In this document: positions 8,357 to 16,841 of the stretch, piece after piece
How the letters are laid out: every line of letters starts with the position of its first letter
Position numbering within the stretch: position 1 is the first letter of the stretch
DNA from: Dietzia psychralcaliphila
GTDB taxonomy: Bacteria; Actinomycetota; Actinomycetes; Mycobacteriales; Mycobacteriaceae
NCBI RefSeq assembly: GCF_003096095.1
Contig: NZ_CP015453.1
Coordinates: 3,596,001 to 3,660,000 of the forward strand
Length of the DNA stretch: 64,000 nt
Direction of reading: 5' to 3'
Made by a program: the position numbers and the translations under genes
Notes under the pieces: model-generated
Seen by the model: only the letters and a program-made list of their open reading frames with translations
Told to the model about the DNA's origin: nothing
The model's database searches: none

Positions 8357-8400
8357 GGCCAGACCATAGCAATAGTCGCTGGACCACCTGGATCCGGCTT

Positions 8401-8418
8401 TACACCCCTGAGGGTGTA
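8401..8418. promoter_or_regulatory. Perfect 7-4-7 inverted repeat between response regulator and whiB
   Basis: TACACCC (8401-8407), CTGA, GGGTGTA (8412-8418). It lies 45 bases upstream of the response regulator and 88 bases upstream of whiB in their shared promoter region. LuxR-type dimers bind repeats of this size; autoregulation is inference. Confidence 0.5.
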
Positions 8419-8505
8419 GTTGGGCCGCTTTCATACAGCGGATGATGAGTTGCTGTTGCGCCAACCATCTACGCATCGCCGCCGAACCGAAAGTGGGAAC
8501 ATCAT

Positions 8506-8781
8506 TTGAACGAGACCGCTTCGACTGCAGTACACGATCGATGGGCCTGGGCCGACCGCGGCAACTGCGTGGGCCACCAGGACTTGTTCTACAACGACGA
8601 CCACGACCTCAAGGGTGAGCGGCGAAAGAACGAGGAGCTCGCCAAACAGCTCTGCCAGACGTGTCCGGTGCTCGAACGGTGTCGCCGCTACGCCGTCGAG
8701 GAGAGAGAGCTCTACGGAGTCTGGGGCGGAATGACCGAGCTGGAACGGCACAAGATGGCGGGCCGACTCCGCACCGGCTGA
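8506..8781 (+). CDS. WhiB-family iron-sulfur transcription factor
   Basis: 91-residue WhiB-like protein that binds a [4Fe-4S] cluster through Cys21, Cys50, Cys53 and Cys59 (C-x28-C-x2-C-x5-C) and carries the signature turn GVWGGM followed by a basic tail. WhiB proteins act as redox- or NO-sensitive regulators, usually with the principal sigma factor. The start read here is TTG at 8506; no other start codon is well placed upstream, and the ribosome site (GTGGGAA) is weak. The subclass (WhiB1-7) cannot be fixed by eye. It shares a promoter region with the LuxR-type regulator. Confidence 0.93.
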   Translation: MNETASTAVHDRWAWADRGNCVGHQDLFYNDDHDLKGERRKNEELAKQLCQTCPVLERCRRYAVEERELYGVWGGMTELERHKMAGRLRTG

Positions 8782-8797
8782 CTCGCGTCGCCCAATC

Positions 8798-9499
8798 TCA
8801 CCGGACGCGGGCCAGAGCGAAGCCGTCCCAGCCCTTGGCCCCCACGGTTTGCAGGGCGGTCGCATCCAACCGCGGGTGGCCTCCGAGCAGCTGAAGCACC
8901 TCGCGGCTGCCGAGCACCCCGGGATCGTCGGAGTCCGAGTCCGCGACCCCGCCCCGGCGGACGACGTTGTCCACCACGATCACGCTGCCCGGACGCGTGA
9001 GCTGCAATGCGAGCTCCACGTAGCGCGGATTGCTCGGCTTGTCGGCGTCGATGAACACCAGATCGAACGGCTCGGCGCCGGAGTCGATGAGCCCTTGCGC
9101 CGACTCCGCGGCCGGCCCCATGAGCACCGTGACGCGGTCGGGCACCCCGGCCCGCTCGAGGTTCGCGCGCGCCACCTCGGCGTGACGCGGGTCGATCTCG
9201 AAGGTGACCACCTCGCCGTCGTCACCAAGGGCGCGGGCGAAGCTCGTCGCGCTATACCCGCCGAGGGTGCCGAACTCCAGGACGCGCCGCGCGCCGACCA
9301 TCCGGCACAGCAGCGCCAGGAACCGCGCCTGGGCGGCGGAGACCTCGATCCCGGGCAGGTCCGCCGCCGCGGTGGCCTCACGGACCTCCCGAAGAACCTC
9401 GTCCTCGAGGCCCAGCGCCTCGTCGAAGAACGCGTCGACCTCCGCCCAACGGGAGTCGCGGTCAGGGGAGTCGGCCCGGCCGGGCAGGTGATCTGTCAT
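8798..9499 (-). CDS. SAM-dependent O-methyltransferase (COMT-like)
   Basis: About 233 residues, class I methyltransferase of the caffeoyl-CoA/catechol O-methyltransferase type. SAM-binding motif I is VLEFGTLGGYS (near 72-82); the divalent-metal and catalytic block LVFIDADKPSN lies near 150, followed by VIVVDNVVRRG. Such small O-methyltransferases are soluble and methylate catechol-like phenols. ATG 9499 and GTG 9505 are both possible starts and neither has a strong ribosome site. It converges with whiB (17-base gap) and is divergent from the lipase gene. Confidence 0.9.
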   Translation of the reverse strand: MTDHLPGRADSPDRDSRWAEVDAFFDEALGLEDEVLREVREATAAADLPGIEVSAAQARFLALLCRMVGARRVLEFGTLGGYSATSFARALGDDGEVVTFEIDPRHAEVARANLERAGVPDRVTVLMGPAAESAQGLIDSGAEPFDLVFIDADKPSNPRYVELALQLTRPGSVIVVDNVVRRGGVADSDSDDPGVLGSREVLQLLGGHPRLDATALQTVGAKGWDGFALARVR

Positions 9500-9601
9500 G
9501 TCCACGACGTTAGCGCCGCATGGGTGCGTGAACCACGTAGGAGGGCTGCGGCTTAGACTCCGTTCATTAGTGATTCACGACACATTCAGTCCGGGGGGAC
9601 C

Positions 9602-10948
9602 GTGTTACTTCGTCGAACCGCGATGCGCGCTGCCGCACTCGCCACCGCTCTGGCAACCACCATCGGCGGAGGGGCGATGCTCGCTCCTGTCGCCGCCGCG
9701 CAGGGGTCGTCCAACGACCCGGCTCCGGCGTTCTACCAGCCGCCGGCCGAGCTGCCCGCTGGCGCGGGCGCGCTCATCAAGACAGAGCCCTTCCCGCTCG
9801 CCGGTGCGATCCCTCCGATCCCGGGGGCGGACTTCGTGTCGAACGGGGCCGGTCCGATCTCGACCGACGCCCAGCGGATCATGTACACCTCCGTCGGCTC
9901 GAGGAACCAGCAGGTCGCCGTGACCGGGACCTATCTCCAGCCCCGTGCTCCCTGGACGGGCCCGGGGGCGCGGCCGCTCGCGGTGCTCGCGCCGGGCACC
10001 CAGGGTCAGGCCGACCACTGCGCGCCATCCAAGACCTTCCAGAACCTGGCCACCGTCCGCACGGACCCGCCCGGCGTGGGCTTCGGCTACGAGATCATCC
10101 AGGCCTACGCGCTGCTCGCCCGCGGTTACGCGGTCGCGATGACCGACTACGAGGGACTGGGCACGCCCGGCATCCACCCGTACGTCCACCGCGAGTCCTC
10201 CGCCCGAGCCGTGTTGGACATCGCCCGCGCCGCGCCGAAGATCCCGGGCGCGGATGTCGGTCCTTCACCGCGCACCGTGTTCACGGGTTACTCGCAGGGC
10301 GGTGGCGCGGTGGCCGCGGCGGCGGAGTTGCACCCGCAGTACGCGGCCGAGGTGAACCTGGTCGGCACCGCCGCCGGTTCGCCGCCGGCCGACCTGCTGG
10401 CCACACTCGAGAAGGCGGACGGGTCGGCGATCGCCGGCGTGATCGGGTACTCCCTCAACAGCCTCGTCGACGCCTATCCGGAGATGAACCAGATCCTCGA
10501 CGCCTACCTCAACGACCACGGCCGGGCGATGCTCGCCGCCACCTCCGACCAGTGCATCGGCGAGACCGCCATTCAGTTCTTCCAGCAGCGCACCACCAAC
10601 TTCACGCTGTCCGGCAAGTCCGCCGGCGAGATCGCCAGGCAGGATCCGGCGATCATGGACTACCTGGAGCGCCAGCGCATCGGTCGACTGGCACCCTCCA
10701 CGCCGGTGCGGATCCTGTCCCCCGTGAACGACGACGTGGTGCCCGGTCACCAGTCGCAGCGGCTCGGCCGCGACTGGTGCGCGCAGGGTGCGGCCGTCGA
10801 CATGGTGATCGACCACACCCCGCCGGTGGCCACCGGTCTGGTCATCAACCACGCGGTGCCGATGCTCTCCGGACTCGGCGGGACGGTGCAGTACCTGGCC
10901 GACCGGATCGACGGCCTCCCGGCGCCAGTCAACTGCGGGACGTACTGA
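9602..10948 (+). CDS. Secreted lipase (LIP family)
   Basis: 448 residues, secretory-lipase family. A signal peptide of about 33 residues ends near PVAAAQG. The nucleophile elbow is GYSQGG (Ser231), followed by an alpha/beta-hydrolase pattern with Asp in NDDVVPGHQ and His in LVINHAVPM near the C-terminus. Paired cysteines near 142, 320, 395 and 446 suggest disulfides outside the cell. GTG start 9602 is preceded by GGGGGGACC. The enzyme should hydrolyse acylglycerols or polyol esters extracellularly. It is a single gene; a divergent promoter region of 100 bases separates it from the methyltransferase. Confidence 0.92.
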   Translation: MLLRRTAMRAAALATALATTIGGGAMLAPVAAAQGSSNDPAPAFYQPPAELPAGAGALIKTEPFPLAGAIPPIPGADFVSNGAGPISTDAQRIMYTSVGSRNQQVAVTGTYLQPRAPWTGPGARPLAVLAPGTQGQADHCAPSKTFQNLATVRTDPPGVGFGYEIIQAYALLARGYAVAMTDYEGLGTPGIHPYVHRESSARAVLDIARAAPKIPGADVGPSPRTVFTGYSQGGGAVAAAAELHPQYAAEVNLVGTAAGSPPADLLATLEKADGSAIAGVIGYSLNSLVDAYPEMNQILDAYLNDHGRAMLAATSDQCIGETAIQFFQQRTTNFTLSGKSAGEIARQDPAIMDYLERQRIGRLAPSTPVRILSPVNDDVVPGHQSQRLGRDWCAQGAAVDMVIDHTPPVATGLVINHAVPMLSGLGGTVQYLADRIDGLPAPVNCGTY

Positions 10949-10968
10949 GCCGCCCGACCCCTGCGCGT

Positions 10969-10986
10969 CGAGAAGAGCATCCCGCA
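10969..10986. repeat. Half copy of the intergenic hairpin family
   Basis: CGAGAAGAGCATCCCGCA matches the left arm of the hairpins at 21637 and 42667. The right arm is absent; the marR control region begins immediately after it. It is too short alone to exclude chance. Confidence 0.35.
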
Positions 10987-11012
10987 GTTAACTTGCGCAA
11001 CTACCTTGTAGA
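10987..11012. promoter_or_regulatory. Probable MarR operator
   Basis: The palindrome TTGCGCAA (10994-11001) sits in the context AACTTGCGCAACTA, and CTAC-CTT-GTAG (11000-11011) overlaps it. Both lie 10-35 bases upstream of the marR GTG start, where an autorepressor would block the promoter of the marR-MFS-yhhN operon. Confidence 0.5.
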
Positions 11013-11021
11013 ATCGTTCAG

Positions 11022-11456
11022 GTGAGCGACCCGACCGACCCGAGTGTGCTGGCCACCGACCTGCGCGAGGCCCTGCGCCCGCTGTGGCGGCGGTTCCACG
11101 CACACCGGACGCTGTCCATGGGAAAGACCGGGATCCTGTTCCGCCTCGACCACCACGGCGCACTGACCGCAACCGACCTCGCCGCTCTCGAACGCATCAG
11201 CCATCAGGCGGTGGCGGGCGCGGTCCGCGAACTCGAGGAGATGGGCCTGGTCTCCCGCAGCCCCGACCCCGCTGACGGCCGGCGGGTCCTGATCACGCTC
11301 ACCGACTCCGGCCGCACACGCCTGATCAGCGAGCGCTCGGCCGGCCAGGAGTGGCTGGTCCACGCGATCACCGGTGGTCTCAGCGAGTCCGAGCGCGCCA
11401 CCCTGGCCGCAGCCGTACCCCTGCTGAACAGGCTGGACGCAGAGGGCCCGGGGTGA
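11022..11456 (+). CDS. MarR-family transcriptional regulator
   Basis: 144-residue winged helix-turn-helix regulator. The recognition region (LTATDLAALERISHQAVAGA, about 46-66) is followed by the wing with the family motif DPADGRRVLITLT (about 83-95). GTG start at 11022 follows a palindromic promoter region. Its stop overlaps the start of the MFS gene by GTGA, so it almost certainly controls that transporter in response to a phenolic or drug-like ligand. Confidence 0.95.
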   Translation: MSDPTDPSVLATDLREALRPLWRRFHAHRTLSMGKTGILFRLDHHGALTATDLAALERISHQAVAGAVRELEEMGLVSRSPDPADGRRVLITLTDSGRTRLISERSAGQEWLVHAITGGLSESERATLAAAVPLLNRLDAEGPG

Positions 11457-12874
11457 CCACGACCGACCGCGCACCCGCCCCCCGCTGGTTCCTCCAGGCC
11501 CTGGTCTACGCGGGGCTCACCAGCGCGATCGTCAGCTCGCTGGGGATGCTGCTGGTGCCGTCGGTGGCAGGCGAGTTCGGCATCACCGTCAGCGCCGCCC
11601 AGTGGATGCTCACCGTCAACCTGCTGGTGGGCGCGGTGGCCACGCCCATCATGGGGCGCCTCGCGGACGGCCCCCACACCAGGCGGTTGCTCCTGGCGTC
11701 GCTGGCGGTGATCTTCGCGGGGTCGGTCATCGCCACCGTGGCCACGGACTTCACCGTGTTCCTGATCGGCCGGGCACTGCAGGGCCTGCTCTACGGGACC
11801 GTCCCGATCACCATCGCCCTGGCCCGCCGGCACCTGAGCTACTCCGAGTCCCAACCGGCGATCTCCACCCTGTCCGTCACGGTCTCCGTGGGCATGGGGC
11901 TGGGCTACCCGCTCACCGGTCTGCTCGCCGCGGGGTTCGGTCACCGGTCCGCGTTCGCCTTCGCCGCGCTCTTCGTGGCCACCGCGGCAGCCGGGGTATG
12001 GCGGTTCGTGCCCCCCGGGCCCGACCCCCTCGCCCCGCGTACACCCCTCGACCTGCGCGGGGCGGTTCTGCTGGGCACCGGCCTGGCCACGCTGCTGCTG
12101 TGGATCTCCGAGGCCCAGGGCTGGGGTTGGGTCTCGCCGCGCGCCCTCGTGACGCTCGCGGTGGCTCTGGTGGCCCTCACCGCGTGGGGTGTGCACAGCG
12201 TGCGGACCCGGTACCCGCTGATCAACCTGCGGGTGGTGCGACGGCCCGAGGTGCTGCTGGCCAACGCCACCGCGATCGGGCTGGGCACCGCCCTGTACAT
12301 CGGCCTGTCGATCGCGAGCCTGGTCGCCCAGGCCCCCACCGACACCGGCTTCGGGCTCGCCGTTCCCCTGATGTGGGCGGGCTTCATGATGGCCCCGCTC
12401 TCCCTCGGCAGCTTCCTGGCCAACCGCGCGGTCCGCGCGCTCTCCCGCCGGGTGGACATGGCGGTCTTCCTGCCCGTCGGCGCGGCCGTGATGACTGTTG
12501 CTTCGGTGCTGCTGTGGCTGGCGCACAGCGACTTCCTCACGCTCGCCGCCGGCATGTTCCTGTTCGGTGCGGGGATCGGCTCCGGTTACGCCGCGATGCC
12601 CGCGCTCATCGCCCGCAGTGTGGCCGTGGACCAGCTCGGCAGTGCCGTGAGCTTCAACCAGGTCCTGCGCACCGTAGGCGGCGCGGTGGGTGCGGCACTG
12701 TCCGCGGCCGTGCTCGCCGCGCACCCGTCCGACTCGACCTACTCCACCGACGAGGGCATCACCATGGCATTCGGCGTGGGCGTGCTGTGCTGCGCCGCGG
12801 TGATGGTGGCTTTGACCTGGCACGCCGTCATGGGACGACGACGAGGCCGCCCACCCCGGGACGCCCGGCGATGA
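11453..12874 (+). CDS. MFS drug-efflux-type transporter
   Basis: 473-residue integral membrane protein with about 14 hydrophobic segments, the layout of the DHA2 (EmrB/QacA) group. Motif A is visible as GRLADGPHTRR between segments 2 and 3, and motif C-like glycine-rich GMGLGYPLTG in segment 5. Translation starts at GTG 11453 inside the marR stop. Co-transcription with a MarR repressor supports a role in export of a toxic compound; a proton-driven antiport mechanism is family knowledge, and the substrate is unknown. Confidence 0.93.
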   Translation: MTTTDRAPAPRWFLQALVYAGLTSAIVSSLGMLLVPSVAGEFGITVSAAQWMLTVNLLVGAVATPIMGRLADGPHTRRLLLASLAVIFAGSVIATVATDFTVFLIGRALQGLLYGTVPITIALARRHLSYSESQPAISTLSVTVSVGMGLGYPLTGLLAAGFGHRSAFAFAALFVATAAAGVWRFVPPGPDPLAPRTPLDLRGAVLLGTGLATLLLWISEAQGWGWVSPRALVTLAVALVALTAWGVHSVRTRYPLINLRVVRRPEVLLANATAIGLGTALYIGLSIASLVAQAPTDTGFGLAVPLMWAGFMMAPLSLGSFLANRAVRALSRRVDMAVFLPVGAAVMTVASVLLWLAHSDFLTLAAGMFLFGAGIGSGYAAMPALIARSVAVDQLGSAVSFNQVLRTVGGAVGAALSAAVLAAHPSDSTYSTDEGITMAFGVGVLCCAAVMVALTWHAVMGRRRGRPPRDARR

Positions 12875-13587
12875 CAGGCGATAGCGTTCTCCGCATGCGC
12901 GCCCTGAGCCTGGCCCCCGTCGCCGTGGTGACCCTCGTGCACCTGATCGCGCTGGTCACCGGCGCCGACACGGTGGCAGCGTGGTCGCAGGTCCTGCTCA
13001 TGCCCGCGCTGGCGGTGGTGCTGCTGGCCCTCCCGCCGGGCGACCGCGGTCCCGCCTGGCCCTGGGCACTGGGCGCACTGGCCGCCAGCTGGGTGGGGGA
13101 CTCGCTACCGAAGGTCGTTCCCCACGACGCACAGTTCCTGGCGATGATCGGCGGGTTCGCTGCGGCCCAGGTGCTGTGGATCGTCGCCTTCACCCGCGTG
13201 GACCGGGGCCGATCGCCGTTCGCGTGGACCCTGCTGCTCATCGTGGTGGCGGTCGCGCTGCTCGCGGTGACGGTCCCGGCGGCCGGGATGCTCGCCCCGG
13301 CCGTGGTGGTCTACGGACTGCTCCTGCTCGCCGTCGCGTGGCTCGCGTCCAGCCACGGCTGGGTCGGCGCCCTCGGTGGCGCCATGTTCGTCCTGTCCGA
13401 CGGCCTCATCGCCCTGGGCGCCTTCCGGCCCGAGCTCGTGGACTGGTCGAACCGCGACCTGGCGGTCATGGCCACCTACGTCGCCGCTCAGGCGCTGTTC
13501 GTGGCGGTCGTACTGCTCACGCGCTCCCCCGACCGCACCTTCGGTCGCGCACCCCGCCGCGGCACCCGCGCCCCCGCCAACCCGTGA
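12871..13587 (+). CDS. YhhN-family membrane protein (lysoplasmalogenase-like)
   Basis: About 238 residues and eight predicted membrane segments; the pattern of conserved acidic residues in segments (ASWVGDSLPK near 72-80 and FVLSDGLIAL near 171-180) matches the YhhN/TMEM86 family, whose characterised members cleave the vinyl-ether bond of lysoplasmalogen. The ATG at 12871 overlaps the MFS stop by ATGA, making it the third gene of the operon; an ATG at 12895 is an alternative. The biological link to drug efflux is unclear. Confidence 0.85.
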   Translation: MTGDSVLRMRALSLAPVAVVTLVHLIALVTGADTVAAWSQVLLMPALAVVLLALPPGDRGPAWPWALGALAASWVGDSLPKVVPHDAQFLAMIGGFAAAQVLWIVAFTRVDRGRSPFAWTLLLIVVAVALLAVTVPAAGMLAPAVVVYGLLLLAVAWLASSHGWVGALGGAMFVLSDGLIALGAFRPELVDWSNRDLAVMATYVAAQALFVAVVLLTRSPDRTFGRAPRRGTRAPANP

Positions 13588-13680
13588 CGCACCCGCTCCC
13601 GCCCGAGGACCTCGACGCCGAGCAGGTTCGCCCGAGATCATCGAGGACAAGCGGACGCGGTGAATGCCGGCGGGGACACA

Positions 13681-15066
13681 TCACCAGGTGATGCGCTCCG
13701 GGCGGGCGTCGGCCAGGATCTCCTCGCGGTCCTCGGGCAGGAGGAACCCCTCGGCGATCAATCGATCTGTGGCCTCGCGATAGGCCACCAGGTACTGCTC
13801 GCGCCCCGGATGCTCTCCCCCTGACTGACCCTCACCCGGCCACCGGTCCCGCAGCACCTGCTCGGGCAGCTCCACGGTCCGCCCGAGGAGCATGCAGAGG
13901 GGTTGCGCCTCGGGATGGGGCACACCGGTGAGGTGTTCGACCGGGGCCTCCACGACCGGGGTCCGTACGCCTCCCCGGCCGTTGCCCATGTCGTCGGCGA
14001 TCACCCCGTCGTCGTCGTCGATTTCCACCGGCAGGGCGGCCGGCGGGCGCGCACCCCCGGCGACCCAGGACACCAGGTGCCTCAGGGCGGCGCGGAGGAC
14101 GAAGACCTGCTGTCCGCTGTTGACCGGGCCGTGGCAGTCGACGAATTGTGCGAACTCCCCCAGTTGGTAGAGGTCCGCGTGCGCCTGGCCGGCGATCTCC
14201 CAGGTCACCACGTACTCCGAATCGGGCTGTCGGGCGGGCAGGGAGGCGATCCTGCCGATCAGGTCACCCTCCGCCTGCACCACTACTACCGGCGCGCCCA
14301 CGTCCTCACGGAGTGCCGCCGGCCCTCGACCGAGCGCCGCGACGATGTCGCTCCCGCGGCCGCGGTCGTCGAACGGCAGGTATCCGGCTCCACGGCTGTG
14401 GAGGAGGAACGCGTCGAACACCCCGACCCGCGGGTGGACGCCGTTGACGTAGGAGGTCAGCGCGAACGCCGACTGCGACTCGCCCACCGCGATCACTGTC
14501 CGCGCGCGGAGGTCCGCCAGGGGCCCGGCGCCCTCCGTATCTCGCACGTACCGGCCCACCTGCGTGACGATGTCGTAGGCGTACGCGTCGCCGGGGTGGT
14601 GCAGCTCGCCATAGCGCTCGGGCCGCTGGGCTCGGAGTCCCTGGGTCTGCCCGCCGAGGCCCACCGCCGCGTCTCCGCCCTCGACCGCGACGAACTGCGC
14701 CGACACCCCGACCCAGGCGTGACCCGCCCGCAGGATCTCGTCGGCGAGATAGGTGTAATCCGGTGCGGCGTCCTGGCCCCCACTGACATTGAGCCACTCC
14801 ACCAGCACCACGCCGCTGAATGAGTCCGGCTCCGGCCGTCGCACCAACACGCGGGTCGCGAACGGCGCGGAATCGGCCTCGGTGAGCTCGAAGCGACCGT
14901 CGCCCGGGGTCGCCACCGGGTCATAGGAGACGGCCTCGCCGGACACGGCCCACTCCGACTCGCTGAACCCGGCGGCCGCCAGGTCGGGGGCCGCGCGGCC
15001 GGACATCGGCGGGAAGGGCTTGCCCTGGGTCAGCTCTACAAATGTCGCGCGTGGGGACTGGTGCAT
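13681..15066 (-). CDS. Alpha/beta hydrolase-domain protein
   Basis: 461-residue protein of an uncharacterised alpha/beta-hydrolase-domain family found in actinobacteria and proteobacteria. The nucleophile elbow reads VGESQSA (Ser197); no signal peptide is seen, so it is probably cytoplasmic. VVLVEWLNVSGG near residue 87 is a family hallmark. A 15-bp palindrome (CATCACC-A-GGTGATG, 13679-13693) overlaps the stop codon. It is divergent from the dehalogenase-like gene with only 59 bases between, so the two promoters overlap. Esterase activity is inferred from the serine. Confidence 0.82.
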   Translation of the reverse strand: MHQSPRATFVELTQGKPFPPMSGRAAPDLAAAGFSESEWAVSGEAVSYDPVATPGDGRFELTEADSAPFATRVLVRRPEPDSFSGVVLVEWLNVSGGQDAAPDYTYLADEILRAGHAWVGVSAQFVAVEGGDAAVGLGGQTQGLRAQRPERYGELHHPGDAYAYDIVTQVGRYVRDTEGAGPLADLRARTVIAVGESQSAFALTSYVNGVHPRVGVFDAFLLHSRGAGYLPFDDRGRGSDIVAALGRGPAALREDVGAPVVVVQAEGDLIGRIASLPARQPDSEYVVTWEIAGQAHADLYQLGEFAQFVDCHGPVNSGQQVFVLRAALRHLVSWVAGGARPPAALPVEIDDDDGVIADDMGNGRGGVRTPVVEAPVEHLTGVPHPEAQPLCMLLGRTVELPEQVLRDRWPGEGQSGGEHPGREQYLVAYREATDRLIAEGFLLPEDREEILADARPERITW

Positions 15067-15125
15067 GGCCCGATTGTGCCTGTTAGCGTCGCTCTGGCGA
15101 CCCCCTTTCGGCCCAAGGAGACCCG

Positions 15126-16013
15126 GTGCTCGACGCGATCGACCTCTTTCCCGGCTTTCGCTCCCGGGCGATCGAGACCGCCGGCGCCCGGATCCGGGTG
15201 CGGGTCGGCGGATCGGGACCGCTGGTAGTGCTGCTGCACGGGTACCCGCAGACCGGAGCGATGTGGCACCGGTTTGCGGCGAAGCTGGCCACCCGGTACA
15301 CCGTTGCCGTTCCTGACCTGCGCGGATACGGGGAATCGGAGTGCTTCGACGACGATTTCTCCTTCCGCGCCATGGCCGCCGACGTCGCCGGACTGATCGA
15401 GAGAGTCGCTGTTGAGGGCGACGACGACAAGGCGATCGTCATCGGCCACGACCGGGGCGCCCGCACCGCGCATCGGCTGGTGCTCGACCGGCCCGGGCTG
15501 GTCGACCGCGTGGCCCTGCTCGACATCCTGCCCACCACCGAGGTGTGGCGACTGATGTCACCGGAGATGACCCGCGCGTACTACCACTGGGGTTTCCTGG
15601 CCCGGCCCGAGATCGCCGAGCCCATGATCGCCGGCGACCCGGTGCGTTTCCTCCACTCGGCGCTCGCCGGCCTCTACTCACCGCTGGAGGCGTTTCACCC
15701 GGAGGCCCTGGCCGAGTACGAGCAGGCCATCCGTCGACCCGGCGTCATCCACGCCATCTGCGGCGACTACCAGGCGGGCGCGACCGTGGACATCGAGCAC
15801 GACGAGGCGGATCGGGACCTCCGGCCGGACCTGCCCGCGCTCATACTGTGGGGATCCCGGGGGAAGGTGGGCGCGGAGGTGGACCCGCTCGAGGTCTGGC
15901 GCGGCCGGCTCCCCCGGGCCGAGGGTCACGCGATCGATGCCGGGCACTACCTCGTGGAGGAGGCGCCCGATCAGACGTGGGCGGCGCTCGAGGAGTTCAT
16001 GGACCGCGGTTGA
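15126..16013 (+). CDS. Haloacetate dehalogenase-like alpha/beta hydrolase
   Basis: 295 residues, length and motifs of fluoroacetate/haloacetate dehalogenases. Seen: oxyanion region HGYPQT (39-43), nucleophile Asp109 with Arg110 and Arg113 in GHDRGAR (the carboxylate-binding arginines of the family), acidic Asp133 in LLDILPT, halide-pocket His154-Trp155 in YYHWGFLA, Tyr215 in GDYQAG and catalytic His274 in DAGHYL. All positions agree within a few residues with the structurally known fluoroacetate dehalogenase. The expected reaction is hydrolysis of haloacetate to glycolate and halide; epoxide hydrolases of the same fold lack this pocket set. GTG start follows AAGGAGACCC. Its 3' end overlaps the converging frameshifted gene. 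Confidence 0.85.
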   Translation: MLDAIDLFPGFRSRAIETAGARIRVRVGGSGPLVVLLHGYPQTGAMWHRFAAKLATRYTVAVPDLRGYGESECFDDDFSFRAMAADVAGLIERVAVEGDDDKAIVIGHDRGARTAHRLVLDRPGLVDRVALLDILPTTEVWRLMSPEMTRAYYHWGFLARPEIAEPMIAGDPVRFLHSALAGLYSPLEAFHPEALAEYEQAIRRPGVIHAICGDYQAGATVDIEHDEADRDLRPDLPALILWGSRGKVGAEVDPLEVWRGRLPRAEGHAIDAGHYLVEEAPDQTWAALEEFMDRG

Positions 16014-16820
16014 GTCCCCTGGTCTCCTGGTCGGGGTCGTCCTCGGGTCCACACGGCGGCCGCTGAACCCCCCGTCGACGCCGAGGTGCCGGCCGGAACC
16101 CCCGTCGGCGTCTGCGAGGTTCCGGGCACAGAGGTCGGTGCCGACGACGGCGCTCGGGTTGTCGACGTCCGGGCAGTTGTCGGCAGGGTCGTCACAGGCA
16201 GGGTCGTCTCAGGCAGGGTTGCCGTCAGCCGGGTCGACGTCGACCGGGTCGGCGTCAGCTGCCGTGGACCCGATGGTTCTGCAGACCAGTCCGAGGTGCG
16301 ACAGGTGACCAGATACTCGCGCGCCATCCACGCGGGCGCGCCCATCGCTATCGCCTCGTCCGGGCAGGTCATGGTGTAGGTCGAGACTCCGTCGGCGGGC
16401 CGCCATCGACCGTTCCGGAACACCGCCCAGAACGGGTCCCCCGAGATCTCGCCGGCCATGACCGCCCAGCCCCCACCGCAGTCGAGGACGCGCGCTCCGC
16501 TGCCCGGGTACCCCAGGTCGGTATTGATCACCCCGGCGTCACACACCGCCGCTGGTCCCACGATGGCCGGGGGTTCCGGCGCAGCGGTGGTCGCGGTCGG
16601 CGGGGTCCCGGTCAAGGCCGCGGTGGTGTTCTGGCTGGTCGGGGTCGCCACCGCGGCCTGAGGGGGGGTCGTCGTGTGCTCGCATCAGAACGACAGTGGT
16701 GGCGACGACGAGGGCCCCGACCGCCACAGCCCCCGCGAGGGCGGGGTAGACCCACGATCGACCGGCTCCCCCACCGCTGTCCGGACCGCTCGGCCCGTCC
16801 CGCGCGTTCGTCCCGCTCAC
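15971..16820 (-). pseudogene. Membrane-anchored Pro/Thr-rich protein split by a frameshift
   Basis: Reading down from ATG 16820 gives a short cytoplasmic head, one membrane segment (WVYPALAGAVAVGALVVA) and then, at a run of seven G (16662-16668), a frame change. The upstream frame runs on only as low-quality sequence to 16539. In the other frame the protein continues sensibly: Thr/Pro-rich linker, a domain with VCDAGVINTDLGYPGSG, CGGGWAVMAGEI and TYTMTCPDEAIAMG (three cysteines), then a Thr/Pro/Ser-rich tail to 15971. Removing one base from the run joins them as DDPPQAAVATPT. It looks like a single ~282-residue extracytoplasmic protein. The cause may be a real mutation, slippage control or sequencing error. 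The gene lies 21 bases after the LppP/LprE-like gene and its tail overlaps the dehalogenase 3' end by 43 bases. Confidence 0.7.
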
Positions 16821-16841
16821 GTCGTCACCCCCCCGCCCGCG

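Noticed and set aside
11204-12823. 539-codon minus-strand frame opposite the MFS gene
   Set aside because: His/Gly/Gln-rich shadow with no fold pattern; the plus-strand MFS gene is unambiguous.
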